A stretch of 64,000 bases of DNA from SAR202 cluster bacterium (GCA_022448725.1 JAKUTR010000003.1:72353-136352), one strand, 5' to 3'. Counted from the stretch's first letter, positions 48,032 through 56,557 are shown. A program made the numbers and translations. Notes: a model not told the origin generated them from the sequence alone.

Positions 48032-49681
48032 TTAGGGCGCTGTGGAAACAGTGCCTAAATGCATTGAGTGCTGGGATCCCTCTCGCAAAGTGTCTTTTGC
48101 CACACCTACAAATTCACGGAACAACGGATGGGGTCTATCAGGCCTAGATAAAAACTCTGGATGGAACTGAACTCCTACCATAAAGGGATGCCTCTGATAC
48201 TCCATGATCTCTACAAGACGGCCGTCCGGTGATACGCCCGTTGGCCAAAAACCAACAGATTCGAACTTCTCTCGGTTCACATTGTTAAATTCAAAACGGT
48301 GGCGATGGCGCTCATACACACTCGTGCAATCATAAGCTTTGGCTGCCAAAGAGCCCTTCTGTAGGTCGCACGGATAAACGCCCAATCTCATCGTCCCACC
48401 CATATCAACAACGTCGCGTTGGTCTCGCATCAAATCTATGACCGGATCGGACGTATCCGGATCAAATTCTGTTGAATTCGCTGACTCCTTACCCAGAAGA
48501 CTGCGTGCAATCTCAATTACCATAACCTGCATGCCCAAACACAGACCGAGGTAAGGGACTTCATGGTCACGAGCATACTTAACAGTATCAATCATCCCCT
48601 CAACTCCACGGGCCCCAAATCCTCCTGGCACCACAATACCTCCCACGCTTTGAAGATATCTTTCAGGACCATCGCGCTCGATTTCTTCTGCAGGGATCCA
48701 CTGAATGTCGACAGATACTTCGTGTAGGGCACCTGCGTGGCAAAGTGCCTCCTTGACCGATAAATATGAATCATGGAGATCCACATATTTCCCAACCATT
48801 GCGATGCTTATCTCTCGTTTTGGCTGAAGGATTGAGTCGACTAGAATTTTCCAGTCAGCCATCTGTGTCGGAGTAGTAGCGAGATCAAGGCTCTCAACTA
48901 TTAGATCCCCCAAGCCCTCATCCTCAAGCATAAGGGGTACCTGATACACCGACTCAACGGTAGGCAGCGCAATAACTCCTCTACGTTCGACATCGCAAAA
49001 AAGAGAGACCTTATCCTTTATATCGTCTGGCACAGCCTCATCACTACGACAAATAATTGCGTCGGGCTGGATCCCATCACCCCTGAGTTCACGAACGCTG
49101 TGCTGCGTTGGTTTAGTTTTTAGCTCACCCGTGGCCCTTATGTACGGTAGGTAGGTAACGTGAACGTAGAAAACACAATCCCGCGGAGCCTCGTTCCGCA
49201 TCTGGCGAATTGCCTCTAGGAACGGTTGGCCTTCAATATCCCCAACTGTACCTCCCACTTCCACTACAATGACATCGGCTTTGCTCTCCTCTGCAAGTCT
49301 TAAGATACGTTGCTTGATTCCATCAGTAACGTGAGGAACCGACTGTATTGTGCCACCCAAAAAATCCCCTTTTCGCTCTTTGGCGATGACATCCGTATAT
49401 ATCTGGCCGGCGGTTACATTGGAAGACTCGGTTAATTCCATGTCGATGAAACGCTCGTAGTGGCCCAAATCCAAATCGGTCTCTGATCCGTCCCGCGTAA
49501 CAAACACTTCACCGTGCTGATATGGAGACATCGTCCCAGGGTCCACGTTCAGGTAAGGGTCAAGTTTGAGAACTGAGACGGATACGCCACGATTCTTTAG
49601 AATCCGTCCTATCGAAGCAACAGCGATCCCTTTACCTACCGAACTCACCACACCACCGGTCACAAAAACATACCTTGTCAC
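48032..49681 (-). CDS. pyrG: CTP synthase
   Basis: A 549-residue CTP synthase, which aminates UTP to CTP with ATP and glutamine. The N-terminal synthetase domain starts 'YVFVTGGVVSSVGKGI' and has 'KLDPYLNVDPGTMSPYQHGE' with the conserved phosphate loop. The C-terminal class I glutaminase domain has the nucleophile Cys in 'LGLCLGMQ', the oxyanion region 'VPGGFGARG' and the His/Glu of 'QFHPEF'. The length is normal. It is followed by rho on the same strand, with about 390 bases between them. Confidence 0.97.
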   Translation of the reverse strand: MTRYVFVTGGVVSSVGKGIAVASIGRILKNRGVSVSVLKLDPYLNVDPGTMSPYQHGEVFVTRDGSETDLDLGHYERFIDMELTESSNVTAGQIYTDVIAKERKGDFLGGTIQSVPHVTDGIKQRILRLAEESKADVIVVEVGGTVGDIEGQPFLEAIRQMRNEAPRDCVFYVHVTYLPYIRATGELKTKPTQHSVRELRGDGIQPDAIICRSDEAVPDDIKDKVSLFCDVERRGVIALPTVESVYQVPLMLEDEGLGDLIVESLDLATTPTQMADWKILVDSILQPKREISIAMVGKYVDLHDSYLSVKEALCHAGALHEVSVDIQWIPAEEIERDGPERYLQSVGGIVVPGGFGARGVEGMIDTVKYARDHEVPYLGLCLGMQVMVIEIARSLLGKESANSTEFDPDTSDPVIDLMRDQRDVVDMGGTMRLGVYPCDLQKGSLAAKAYDCTSVYERHRHRFEFNNVNREKFESVGFWPTGVSPDGRLVEIMEYQRHPFMVGVQFHPEFLSRPDRPHPLFREFVGVAKDTLREGSQHSMHLGTVSTAP

Positions 49682-49789
49682 TGGCAGAACACCTCGGAGA
49701 AAAATAGGCGGAACAGGGAGGTCAAGCGAAGAGAGTTGGGGGGAAGGAAACCCGCCGAGCCTGGAGCCCAGCTAGAAATGGTCATCCAG

Positions 49790-49951
49790 CTAGTTGCGAA
49801 TGCCTCTCTGAGCAAAAACGAACTTCCCTTCGATCAGATCCCGAGTATAGGACTCCGCTAAAATCGTGTCAACATCTCTTTTAACAGTCGCAACCGAGTG
49901 GCTATCACTGCCACGTAAATCAAACCCCGAGTCGCCTGCGATCAGTATCGC
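49790..49951 (-). pseudogene. possible frameshifted C-terminal extension of the P-loop-like protein
   Basis: Beyond the TGA at 49920-49922, the frame shifted by one base reads on without a stop to a TAG at 49790-49792, through about 45 residues such as 'GFDLRGSDSHSVATVKRDVD'. The composition looks coding (acidic-basic helices), there is no own start codon with a ribosome binding site, and it joins at a run of four G and three T. It may be the true C-terminus of the upstream gene after a one-base insertion, a recoding event, or a chance open frame. Confidence 0.4.
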
Positions 49952-50663
49952 TGAGCAAAGGCTTCAGACGCTCAACTAGTTCGCTAACCGACTGCTCGAC
50001 GGAAGATCTGCTGGTATCAACCGTGATCTTATGTCGAAGAATCGATGCTTCGTACGCTTCAGTATACAGACGTAGCACCGTATCGATATCATCCTCCTTG
50101 ACTGCACCATTGGTGTGAGGATTTTCCAGCATTCTCTCCCTAATTACCTCTGCAGTCGCGGTGACAAGAACAAGTATGGTATCTGGAGCAAGTTCGAGAA
50201 TCTGCTCCTCGTATCCCCGCACGAACTTCCGTCGATCGCCTTTCATACCGTTACCGCCATACCCAAAGTAGAGTGGACCTAAGATTCCTTCATCAAGATG
50301 CGCGCCCACCATTATATGGTCAGGCTGAGCATAGAAAGACGGGTGGAGATGGTACTGAAGATGATAACGCTGAACCATCTCCTTCAGCTTGGGGGACAGA
50401 GCCATCACTTGCACTTGCTCTTCGGCTGTCAAACCTGTTCGGGTGTAATCCCCGCATTTAGAGTCAGGATAATCCGTAACAAGTTCTGCAATGTCCTCTA
50501 CCCCGGGCGGAGAGAAATTGTTGATGTGTGGTAATTTCCAGTGATCATGATACTGATTCGGCCCAAAGCCTGACTCCCCACACCTCTCATGTGCCCAACG
50601 ACCAAACTCCGTTGCAAGCGTGGTCGAGCCAGAGTATTCACAACCGGCTATTATCAAATGCAT
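49920..50663 (-). CDS. P-loop-like nucleotide-binding protein with altered Walker A
   Basis: A 247-residue protein with the fold order of a nucleotide kinase: an N-terminal strand and loop 'IIAGCEYSGSTTLATEFGRW', an internal helical region rich in His/Tyr ('YHLQYHLHPSFYAQPDHIM'), 'TILVLVTATAEVIRERMLEN' and a C-terminal helical end. The loop has the GxxxxG spacing of Walker A, but the essential Lys is Ser13, so ATP binding or catalysis is doubtful. The AAGGAAG upstream supports the ATG. I do not recognise a named family. The C-terminus may be frameshifted (see the neighbouring entry). Confidence 0.6.
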   Translation of the reverse strand: MHLIIAGCEYSGSTTLATEFGRWAHERCGESGFGPNQYHDHWKLPHINNFSPPGVEDIAELVTDYPDSKCGDYTRTGLTAEEQVQVMALSPKLKEMVQRYHLQYHLHPSFYAQPDHIMVGAHLDEGILGPLYFGYGGNGMKGDRRKFVRGYEEQILELAPDTILVLVTATAEVIRERMLENPHTNGAVKEDDIDTVLRLYTEAYEASILRHKITVDTSRSSVEQSVSELVERLKPLLSDTDRRRLGV

Positions 50664-50811
50664 TGAAAATCACTTCCTTCTAAGAATCTCTGGATACTAC
50701 CATCTTGGTCGATTTGTAATTGCCCATTCATGGCTGAGGAAAATGGTGAGACCAGTCAGACACTACGGCGTTGAATTCCTTCACTGCGTCAAAGAGAACT
50801 CAGCATTCAGA

Positions 50812-51048
50812 TCAAAAAGTACAGCCAATACCGTTGTGCCCAATCTGGACGCTTTCCCCATCAACTAAGACAGGGGTGAGTCGGTCGCCTTTCGTAAGCA
50901 AAAGAAGCTCAGGGATTCGATCTGGCTCAAGCGAGAGATCAACTTCATCATATTCAACAGCTTTTTTCTTGAGCTCACGCTTCAAATCCGTCGTATACCC
51001 ACAACCTGGGTAAGTATACAAAATGGGTCTGTCTGACCTTATATTCAT
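50812..51048 (-). CDS. glutaredoxin-like thiol protein
   Basis: A 78-residue glutaredoxin fold. The active site is 'YPGCGYTTDLKRELKKK', a monothiol-type CGYT with Cys16 and no second Cys of a CxxC. The cis-Pro loop 'LTPVLVDGESVQIG' is present. It may reduce mixed disulfides, or carry Fe-S clusters as many monothiol CGFS-type proteins do. It lies 11 bases upstream of the VOC gene on the same strand and probably shares its transcript. Confidence 0.85.
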   Translation of the reverse strand: MNIRSDRPILYTYPGCGYTTDLKRELKKKAVEYDEVDLSLEPDRIPELLLLTKGDRLTPVLVDGESVQIGHNGIGCTF

Positions 51049-51059
51049 ACGGCGTTAAA

Positions 51060-51488
51060 CTAGCTCAGCTCCAAAAGTTCTATCCAATTCCCATCAGGAT
51101 CTTGTAGGTAGCACGCGATCCGGCCTGGTTCAAGTTCTGCAGGGGGATTCATGACCTGCCCCCCTTTTTCAGCGAGGCGGGCGTACATGGCGTGAATGTC
51201 ATCAACTAGAAGCGCCAAGTGCGTTGCACCAAGTACATTTCTTTCTTCGGTGGGCCGATCCTCAGACCTAGGATTAACATATTGAATTAACTCAAGAATG
51301 TGCCCTCCACCTATATCTAGGATCGCCGCACTTAGATGAGCATTCTCGTACCCAACCACCTGATCAATCCCAGTACCCATCCGTTCATATGCGCGGATCA
51401 GACTCAGCCCAACCACATCCCTATAGAAAGCTGTAGATTCTTCGACATTTTTCACTACAAATCCGGTGTGGTGAAGTTTTTGTACCAT
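51060..51488 (-). CDS. VOC-family protein (glyoxalase/methylmalonyl-CoA epimerase-like)
   Basis: A 142-residue vicinal-oxygen-chelate protein of two beta-alpha-beta-beta-beta modules. The first metal ligand is His6 or His7 in 'KLHHTGFVVKNVEESTAFY'; later ligands are Glu in 'HILELIQYVN', His in 'GATHLALLVDDIHAMY' and Glu in 'NWIELLELS'. It resembles methylmalonyl-CoA epimerase and glyoxalase I. The neighbour is 3-hydroxyacyl-CoA dehydrogenase, four bases away, which favours acyl-CoA metabolism. Confidence 0.85.
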   Translation of the reverse strand: MVQKLHHTGFVVKNVEESTAFYRDVVGLSLIRAYERMGTGIDQVVGYENAHLSAAILDIGGGHILELIQYVNPRSEDRPTEERNVLGATHLALLVDDIHAMYARLAEKGGQVMNPPAELEPGRIACYLQDPDGNWIELLELS

Positions 51489-51491
51489 AAG

Positions 51492-52430
51492 TCACGTCTC
51501 CTGCGACATGCTCTCAAGCATCGAAAGTGTGCTAGCAATCCGACTACGAAGAGCACCGACTGACTGATTATCCCATTTATAGAAGCCAGAACCTGACTTT
51601 ACTCCCAATTCCCCTTGACTCACCATTTCACTAACTGAAGTAGGGATACCTGCAGTGGAATCAAGGTCTGGGAAAAGTTGGTCAATAATCTTAGATATCG
51701 TGTCCCAGCCGGCGATGTCAAATACCTCAAAGGGCCCAGCAACCGCAAGTCTCCGTCCGAAGCTAGTTTTCACCACTGTATCGACGTCCTCTGCACTCGC
51801 AATACCATTATCTACAATAAATAAAGCTTCGCGAAGCAGCGCAAACTGCATACGATTACCGATAAAACCCAGTGACTCTTTAGATAGAACAACAGGCTTT
51901 TTGCCAACGCTCTCAAAGATGGCGGTAGCCGTCTCAACAGTCTCATCGCTCGTGTCAGGTCCCCTGACAACTTCAACTAGTGGCAAGAGGAATGGTGGAT
52001 TCCACCAATTAGCCACTAATACTTTATCAGGACGGGCGGTCGATGAAGCCAGCTGGCTAGTCATGAACGATGAGGTGTTACTCGTGAGAACGGCGTCCGG
52101 TGGACATACCTTATCCAGCTGCGCAAACACCTCTTGTTTCAAGGCTAAGTCCTCATATACAGCCTCTACGACAAAATTGACTTTGTCCATCGCCTGCGCC
52201 ATCGGCACAATTGTGTGAATCCTACCAGGGACATCGGATGCGGTGGCATCGTCAACAAGCCCCAATTCTACAAGTGAAGTGAGACTATTATCGATATTCT
52301 CGCGAGCTAGCTGAAGGTTTTTTTCTGAGGTGTCGGTCAATGAGACCTCATAGCCCCCTACAGCAAACTGCAGAGCAATACCATGTCCCATTAACCCAGC
52401 ACCAACCACGCCAATACAATCCATCGTCAA
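51492..52430 (-). CDS. 3-hydroxyacyl-CoA dehydrogenase
   Basis: A 312-residue NAD-dependent dehydrogenase of the 3-hydroxyacyl-CoA (FadB-C-terminal/HBDH) family. Rossmann motif: 'GVVGAGLMGHGIALQFAVGG'. 'NTSSFMTSQLAS' is the catalytic loop with Ser/Asn, followed by 'ANWWNPPFLLPLVEVVRGPD', where a His usually stands in 'HFFNP'. Here it is Trp-Trp-Asn-Pro, so the catalytic His may be replaced. 'SLGFIGNRMQFALLREAL' begins the C-terminal helical domain. It oxidises 3-hydroxyacyl-CoA or a related hydroxy acid. The frame begins at TTG 52430, with an ATG at 52424. Confidence 0.88.
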   Translation of the reverse strand: MTMDCIGVVGAGLMGHGIALQFAVGGYEVSLTDTSEKNLQLARENIDNSLTSLVELGLVDDATASDVPGRIHTIVPMAQAMDKVNFVVEAVYEDLALKQEVFAQLDKVCPPDAVLTSNTSSFMTSQLASSTARPDKVLVANWWNPPFLLPLVEVVRGPDTSDETVETATAIFESVGKKPVVLSKESLGFIGNRMQFALLREALFIVDNGIASAEDVDTVVKTSFGRRLAVAGPFEVFDIAGWDTISKIIDQLFPDLDSTAGIPTSVSEMVSQGELGVKSGSGFYKWDNQSVGALRSRIASTLSMLESMSQET

Positions 52431-52442
52431 AGCCCTTGTGTC

Positions 52443-54167
52443 CTAAGCGTATTCCCTGACGCCATAATGAGAGGTCGGGCGGTACTTCGGAGCCCCATGG
52501 TGTGATGGATCACAATACTTGAGTTCCGGTTCCCGATATCCCATTACAAGGCTACCATCCACCTGACTGTAGATAATGTTCTTGAGCCAATCTGGTTCTG
52601 TGTCAGGGTAGTCATCTCTGAAAAACGCTCCTCGACTCTCCTTGCGAGCCAGCGCGCCAATAAAGTGCAATTCCACAGCCCAAAGAAGATTCCGTGCCTC
52701 AAGGGTCCTGGCCCACTGACGTCCTGTCGCAGCACGTAGGGTTGCGACCTCATCCTTCAATGCTTGGATACGGCAAAGACCCTTGCTAAGCCCTTCTTCG
52801 TCCTTGATAACCCAAGCATATCGTTTTGTAGCAAGTTTTATCTTACGCTTAATGTCACTAGCCTTAGTTACCGCCAATTCGTCAACACCGGCATTAGCCC
52901 GTGCAAAACTGCCCGTGATTTCATCCATGTCCAGGACGGGTTCTGGAGAGTCCAACGCTTGCTGAGCAGCATATTCGCCGCCACGTTTGCCAAATACCAG
53001 GGTGATCATGGAAGTGTACCCTTCCGGTCTAGCATGACCGTATACTCCTCCTGCCACCGCTCCACAAGCATAAAGACCAGGGACCGTCGTTTCACATCGC
53101 TCATTAATGACTATTCCGCCCATTGTGGTGTGAGATTTAGGATGAGATTCCACCGGCTCCTTGCGAGGGTCACGTCCAGTTTTCTTGATAGATCGCTCAA
53201 CGTTATCCATAAACCAAGGAAACGACTCTGGTTCTTGTATGTTGCTAAGATCCAGCATTATGTTGTCACCCTTGAATCCCCTGCCTGACATGATCTCCTT
53301 CCAAACCGCGTATGCGAGTGGTTCTTTAGCAAAATCGCGAGGGTTATCAATACCGTATTTTGGGAGAAATTCCTCACCAAGAGAGTTCAGGAACTTGGTC
53401 CCTGGAGGGAAGGGGATAGAAGTTGCAACAAATTGAGATGCTTCCATACTGGTGAGTTCGGCTCCGACACGGTAAGCCGCAGCATGACCGTCACCAGTCT
53501 CAAAAGGCGACACTGTTGTTGGAGAAAATATCTGACTATAGGTTCCGGTAGCTAATACTGTGGACTTTGCCGTTACTACTTTTAGGCTCCCGGTTTCACA
53601 GTCAAGAACAGTCGCTCCAACAACTTTACCATCCCCCTTAATCAGATCAATTAGAACTGTGTCATCTAATACTCGTATGCCTCTGCGCTCAATTTGCTCA
53701 GTAAGGGTGTCCATCATAGCCATGCCCGGAGGTGCTCCGTAATCATGCTTACGCGGGTTCACGGGGCTAAAGGTAAAGTTACGGGTACGAGTATGGGCAG
53801 CAGACCTGTAGGTATACACGCTACCGTCATCTTCACGAAGAAAGTCAATGCCCCAATCAACCATCTCTTCAACTCTTTCCATAGTTTCAGTAACAAGAAT
53901 TTTTGCGAGGTCTTGATTCCCTAGAAATCCACCAAAGGAAATGAGATCGCATAGAGAAGATATGTCCGAATCGTCCTCATCGTCATTAAACCCAACGACA
54001 GCACTGGTACCAACATGTAGGGTGCAACCGCTGTTACCAAACTTCCCTTTCAGAACCATCGTCACTTTGGCACCTAGGTCATGTGCTTCAATAGCTGCCC
54101 TACACCCTGCGCCGCCACCACCGATAATTAGTACGTCGGTCGTAGTGAGTTCGTCAGTAGTATTCAT
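52443..54167 (-). CDS. FAD-dependent flavoprotein of the fumarate reductase/succinate dehydrogenase family
   Basis: A 574-residue flavoprotein. FAD motif: 'DVLIIGGGGAGCRAAIEAHD'. The isoalloxazine loop 'KGKFGNSGCTLHVGTSAVV' holds the SdhA-like position. A capping domain around 'KSHTTMGGIVINERCETTV' and the closing 'PGLYACGAVAGGVYGHARPE' are typical of the FrdA/AprA/L-aspartate-oxidase group. No iron-sulfur or membrane subunit is adjacent, so it is probably a soluble redox enzyme on a C4 or hydroxy acid substrate rather than complex II. The gene ends 12 bases before the hydroxyacyl-CoA dehydrogenase on the same strand. Confidence 0.88.
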   Translation of the reverse strand: MNTTDELTTTDVLIIGGGGAGCRAAIEAHDLGAKVTMVLKGKFGNSGCTLHVGTSAVVGFNDDEDDSDISSLCDLISFGGFLGNQDLAKILVTETMERVEEMVDWGIDFLREDDGSVYTYRSAAHTRTRNFTFSPVNPRKHDYGAPPGMAMMDTLTEQIERRGIRVLDDTVLIDLIKGDGKVVGATVLDCETGSLKVVTAKSTVLATGTYSQIFSPTTVSPFETGDGHAAAYRVGAELTSMEASQFVATSIPFPPGTKFLNSLGEEFLPKYGIDNPRDFAKEPLAYAVWKEIMSGRGFKGDNIMLDLSNIQEPESFPWFMDNVERSIKKTGRDPRKEPVESHPKSHTTMGGIVINERCETTVPGLYACGAVAGGVYGHARPEGYTSMITLVFGKRGGEYAAQQALDSPEPVLDMDEITGSFARANAGVDELAVTKASDIKRKIKLATKRYAWVIKDEEGLSKGLCRIQALKDEVATLRAATGRQWARTLEARNLLWAVELHFIGALARKESRGAFFRDDYPDTEPDWLKNIIYSQVDGSLVMGYREPELKYCDPSHHGAPKYRPTSHYGVREYA

Positions 54168-54182
54168 TAGAATCTCCGGAAG

Positions 54183-54413
54183 CTAAACTGATATACATGT
54201 CATCGTACGATCGATGCCATCAATAGCATGTATGTGATTATGAACTAGATCACCCACCGCGTTAAGGTCAGGCCCGTTAACAACTGCAATAGCATCGTAG
54301 TCGCCTGTAACAGCGTCAGCTTCGACCACGCCTTCCATACCTCTCAACTGGTCTACGACTGCTCGGGAACTCCCCACTTTTGTCTTCAACAGTATGTAAG
54401 CTTTCGTTGCCAT
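54183..54413 (-). CDS. Lrp/AsnC-type ligand-binding (RAM) domain protein
   Basis: A 76-residue stand-alone effector-binding domain of the Lrp/AsnC family without a DNA-binding helix-turn-helix. The pattern 'AYILLKTKVGSSRAVVDQLR' and 'TGDYDAIAVVNGPDLNAVGD' matches the RAM beta-alpha-beta-beta-alpha-beta fold with the amino-acid loop 'TGDYD'. The ATG at 54413 has GGAGG five bases before it; the earlier in-frame start at 54425 lies within that site. Such domains sense amino acids. Being upstream of the flavoprotein on the same strand, it may tune that operon or form a complex with its product. Confidence 0.88.
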   Translation of the reverse strand: MATKAYILLKTKVGSSRAVVDQLRGMEGVVEADAVTGDYDAIAVVNGPDLNAVGDLVHNHIHAIDGIDRTMTCISV

Positions 54414-54531
54414 ATTAACCTCCAAAGGGCCGGTATCAAATGTCCTGGGGACACCTTACATAACATTAGTTTCTGTGGGCGGATTTTACGGGTGGTGTGT
54501 TAAGGTGTCAAATAAGTTTGAAGCGGCATGA

Positions 54532-55542
54532 GTGGCTATGCAGACTGGCAAACTACCTCTCGCACTCCTGGACAAACTTCTAGCAAAAATAGAAGTCACA
54601 GACCCTGACGTTATCCTAGGAGGGGCAACAGGCGAAGATGCCGCACTCATCGATATCGGGGACCGCTATCTAGTATCAAAAACTGACCCAATAACTTTCG
54701 TAACTGATCTCATTGGATGGTACCTAGTACAGGTTAATGCTAACGATATAGCTGTCATGGGCGGCACCCCTCGGTGGCTGATGGCTACTCTTTTACTACC
54801 TGATGGTACGAACGAGGAGACTGTCGAAAACATCTTTGACCAATTGAGTCAGGCCTGTACAAAGCTAGGGGTAACGTTAGTGGGCGGTCATACCGAGATT
54901 ACCAAGAACGTGTATCGTCCAATAGCTGTCGGGGCGATGCTAGGTGAGGTTGCAAAAGAACGCGCTGTACTTACTTCAACAGCAGAACCTGGCGACCGCA
55001 TCGTTCTGACCAAAGGAATCGCTGTCGAAGGCACCTCTATTCTAGCTCGAGAAGCGGCCTGCAAACTTGAAAATAGTGGTATCAGCCAAGCTACAATTCA
55101 AAAGGCCCGCTCCATGCTGTTTACCCCCGGCATCAGTATAGTAGAGGAAGCGCGTATAGCGTGTGAAGTAACGGACGTTCACGCCATGCATGATCCCACC
55201 GAGGGAGGGATATCAGGTGGACTGGTAGAGATGGCACATAGTGCAAGCGTTGGCTTTGTGGTCCATGAAGAAAGCATTCCAATCCTGCCAGAGTGTAAGG
55301 AATTCTGCGAAGTGCTTGGACTGAACCCACTTGGCCTTATCGCTTCTGGAGCACTACTAGTGACCATGCCAGCATCCGGTGTCTCAACCTTTGTTCACGC
55401 CACTGCGCAGCAAGGGATCAAGGCATATGAAATCGGCCAAGTAACCCCTCCCGATCAAGGAATGAAGATTAGCACCTCTAAAGGTCTACGTGATTTCCCA
55501 ACGTTTGCGAGAGATGAATTAGCAAGATGGTTCGACGAGTAA
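54532..55542 (+). CDS. AIR-synthase/HypE-family protein
   Basis: A 336-residue ATP-dependent PurM-fold protein. Motifs: 'GGATGEDAALIDIGDRYLVS' with the ATP-binding Asp, 'NANDIAVMGGTPRWLMATLL', 'LVGGHTEITKNVYRPIAVG' and 'DPTEGGISGGLVEMAH'. It resembles HypE-like and ThiL-like proteins. It lacks the C-terminal 'RxC' motif of HypE that carries the cyano ligand, and lacks the N-terminal reactive Cys/Sec of SelD. No hydrogenase genes are near. It is divergent from the RAM gene; the true function is uncertain. Confidence 0.75.
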   Translation: MAMQTGKLPLALLDKLLAKIEVTDPDVILGGATGEDAALIDIGDRYLVSKTDPITFVTDLIGWYLVQVNANDIAVMGGTPRWLMATLLLPDGTNEETVENIFDQLSQACTKLGVTLVGGHTEITKNVYRPIAVGAMLGEVAKERAVLTSTAEPGDRIVLTKGIAVEGTSILAREAACKLENSGISQATIQKARSMLFTPGISIVEEARIACEVTDVHAMHDPTEGGISGGLVEMAHSASVGFVVHEESIPILPECKEFCEVLGLNPLGLIASGALLVTMPASGVSTFVHATAQQGIKAYEIGQVTPPDQGMKISTSKGLRDFPTFARDELARWFDE

Positions 55543-55613
55543 CAGATAGGTAGCTACATTGACTCTATCGATCCTCCAAACTATCATGGGAGCGAGAGGT
55601 AAGGATATACACA

Positions 55614-55802
55614 ATGCCGTTTGGTATAGGTCCAACTGAATTAATTATCGTCCTCGTAATTGTTCTCATCATCTTCGGTGCTGGACGCCTCCCGGAGATT
55701 GGCGGAGCAATGGGAAAGGCGCTTCGAGAATTTCGCTCCTCGCAATCCGGGTCTGATGAAGCAGGGACTCCAACAGACACGGAGCAAGCGAAAAAAGAGT
55801 AG
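55614..55802 (+). CDS. tatA: twin-arginine translocase subunit TatA
   Basis: A 62-residue TatA/E. An N-terminal membrane helix 'LIIVLVIVLIIFGAGRLPEI' is followed by 'GGAMGKALREFRSSQSG' and a hydrophilic tail. This is the expected pattern: the Gly hinge, Pro-Glu and amphipathic helix. TatA polymerises to form the pore for folded proteins. No tatC is adjacent. It starts 71 bases after the HypE-like gene on the same strand. The stem 55848-55855/55876-55884 beyond the stop is a weak terminator candidate without a T-run. Confidence 0.9.
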   Translation: MPFGIGPTELIIVLVIVLIIFGAGRLPEIGGAMGKALREFRSSQSGSDEAGTPTDTEQAKKE

Positions 55803-55928
55803 GAACGGCTGCGTCCTAGGCTACCTCAGGGTGATTTCGGTTTGGTTATCGGGGCGCCCCGCCTTGTAAGCGTATGCCCCTGATGAAAGATGATCAGCCA
55901 GGTACGCTCCCGATCAAGAACTAGACTA

Positions 55929-56180
55929 CTACCAGTCTCCCCCTTCGTCACCGACAGAAAATCCCAAGCCTTCGATGCCAGCCTGAAGCTCTGGTAACCA
56001 TTCCCTAATAGGGATCCCTATGGGTACGACAACCTCAATCGAACCATCATCAAGAGCGAAGACTGAACCACTCAGTCCCTTCTCTAGGGGGACGGAAATT
56101 GTCTCGCGATCAATTTCAAACAGGTCAATAATTTCAAAAATCGCTTGCATATCATCCATCGTGATTAGCTCTTCAGTCAT
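55929..56180 (-). CDS. small acidic protein of unknown function
   Basis: An 83-residue acidic protein, 'MTEELITMDDMQAIFEIIDL...', with a possible amphipathic helix at the N-terminus and a beta hairpin ('GSVFALDDGSIEVVVPIG') in the middle. GGAGG stands four bases before the ATG, so translation is likely. I do not recognise it, and its domain boundaries and neighbours give no function. It is convergent with tatA. Confidence 0.6.
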   Translation of the reverse strand: MTEELITMDDMQAIFEIIDLFEIDRETISVPLEKGLSGSVFALDDGSIEVVVPIGIPIREWLPELQAGIEGLGFSVGDEGGDW

Positions 56181-56481
56181 TGTCCCTCCAGATCACCACA
56201 TTAGGAGCAGAACTTATAGGCAGTCGGCAGACTCTTCTCGATAACTCCGGAACCTGCTCTCGTTCCGGTGTCATCGATCAACCTCATGAGTAGTACACTC
56301 CACCGTAGTGGCTCACATCATAAACGGGTCTCGGTGATTCAACTAGGGTAGGACTCCTTCAGTTCACCAAATTCCGTACTACAAACTAACCCTCAAAACA
56401 GTTGACCCAAAGAATACCAATTGGCTAGACTGTGGTTTGGGCCAGTTGGATGCTGGCCCTTTTATTTGCGCGGCGTGTCGA
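56181..56481. other. intergenic region upstream of the tRNA-tuf group
   Basis: About 300 bases. TTGACC (56402-56407) and, after 18 bases, TAGACT (56426-56431) make a possible promoter for the tRNA operon. A strong T-run hairpin at 56439-56467 follows. From 56181 to 56400 I see no gene or recognised element. Confidence 0.5.
56439..56467 (+). terminator. intrinsic-terminator-like hairpin ahead of tRNA-Thr
   Basis: GGGCCAG (56439-56445) pairs with CTGGCCC (56453-56459) around a seven-base loop and is followed by TTTTATTT. It is 15 bases before tRNA-Thr and starts where transcription would begin if the TTGACC...TAGACT promoter is real. Either it belongs to a transcript entering from upstream, or it serves as a leader attenuator. 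Confidence 0.7.
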
Positions 56482-56557
56482 GCCCCAGTGGCGCAACGGT
56501 AGCGCAGCCGATTTGTAATCGGCAGGTTAGCGGGTTCGAGTCCCCTCTGGGGCTCCA
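56482..56557 (+). tRNA. tRNA-Thr (TGT)
   Basis: A cloverleaf with acceptor GCCCCAG/CTGGGGC, anticodon stem CGATT / AATCG around loop TGT, T-arm GCGGGTTCGAGTCCCC-like, and encoded CCA at 56555-56557. The anticodon TGT reads ACA and wobble ACN codons. Confidence 0.95.

Noticed and set aside
54532-55542. Taken as selenophosphate synthetase (SelD)
   Set aside because: The N-terminal reactive Cys/Sec of SelD is absent and the motifs are closer to HypE/ThiL-type proteins.
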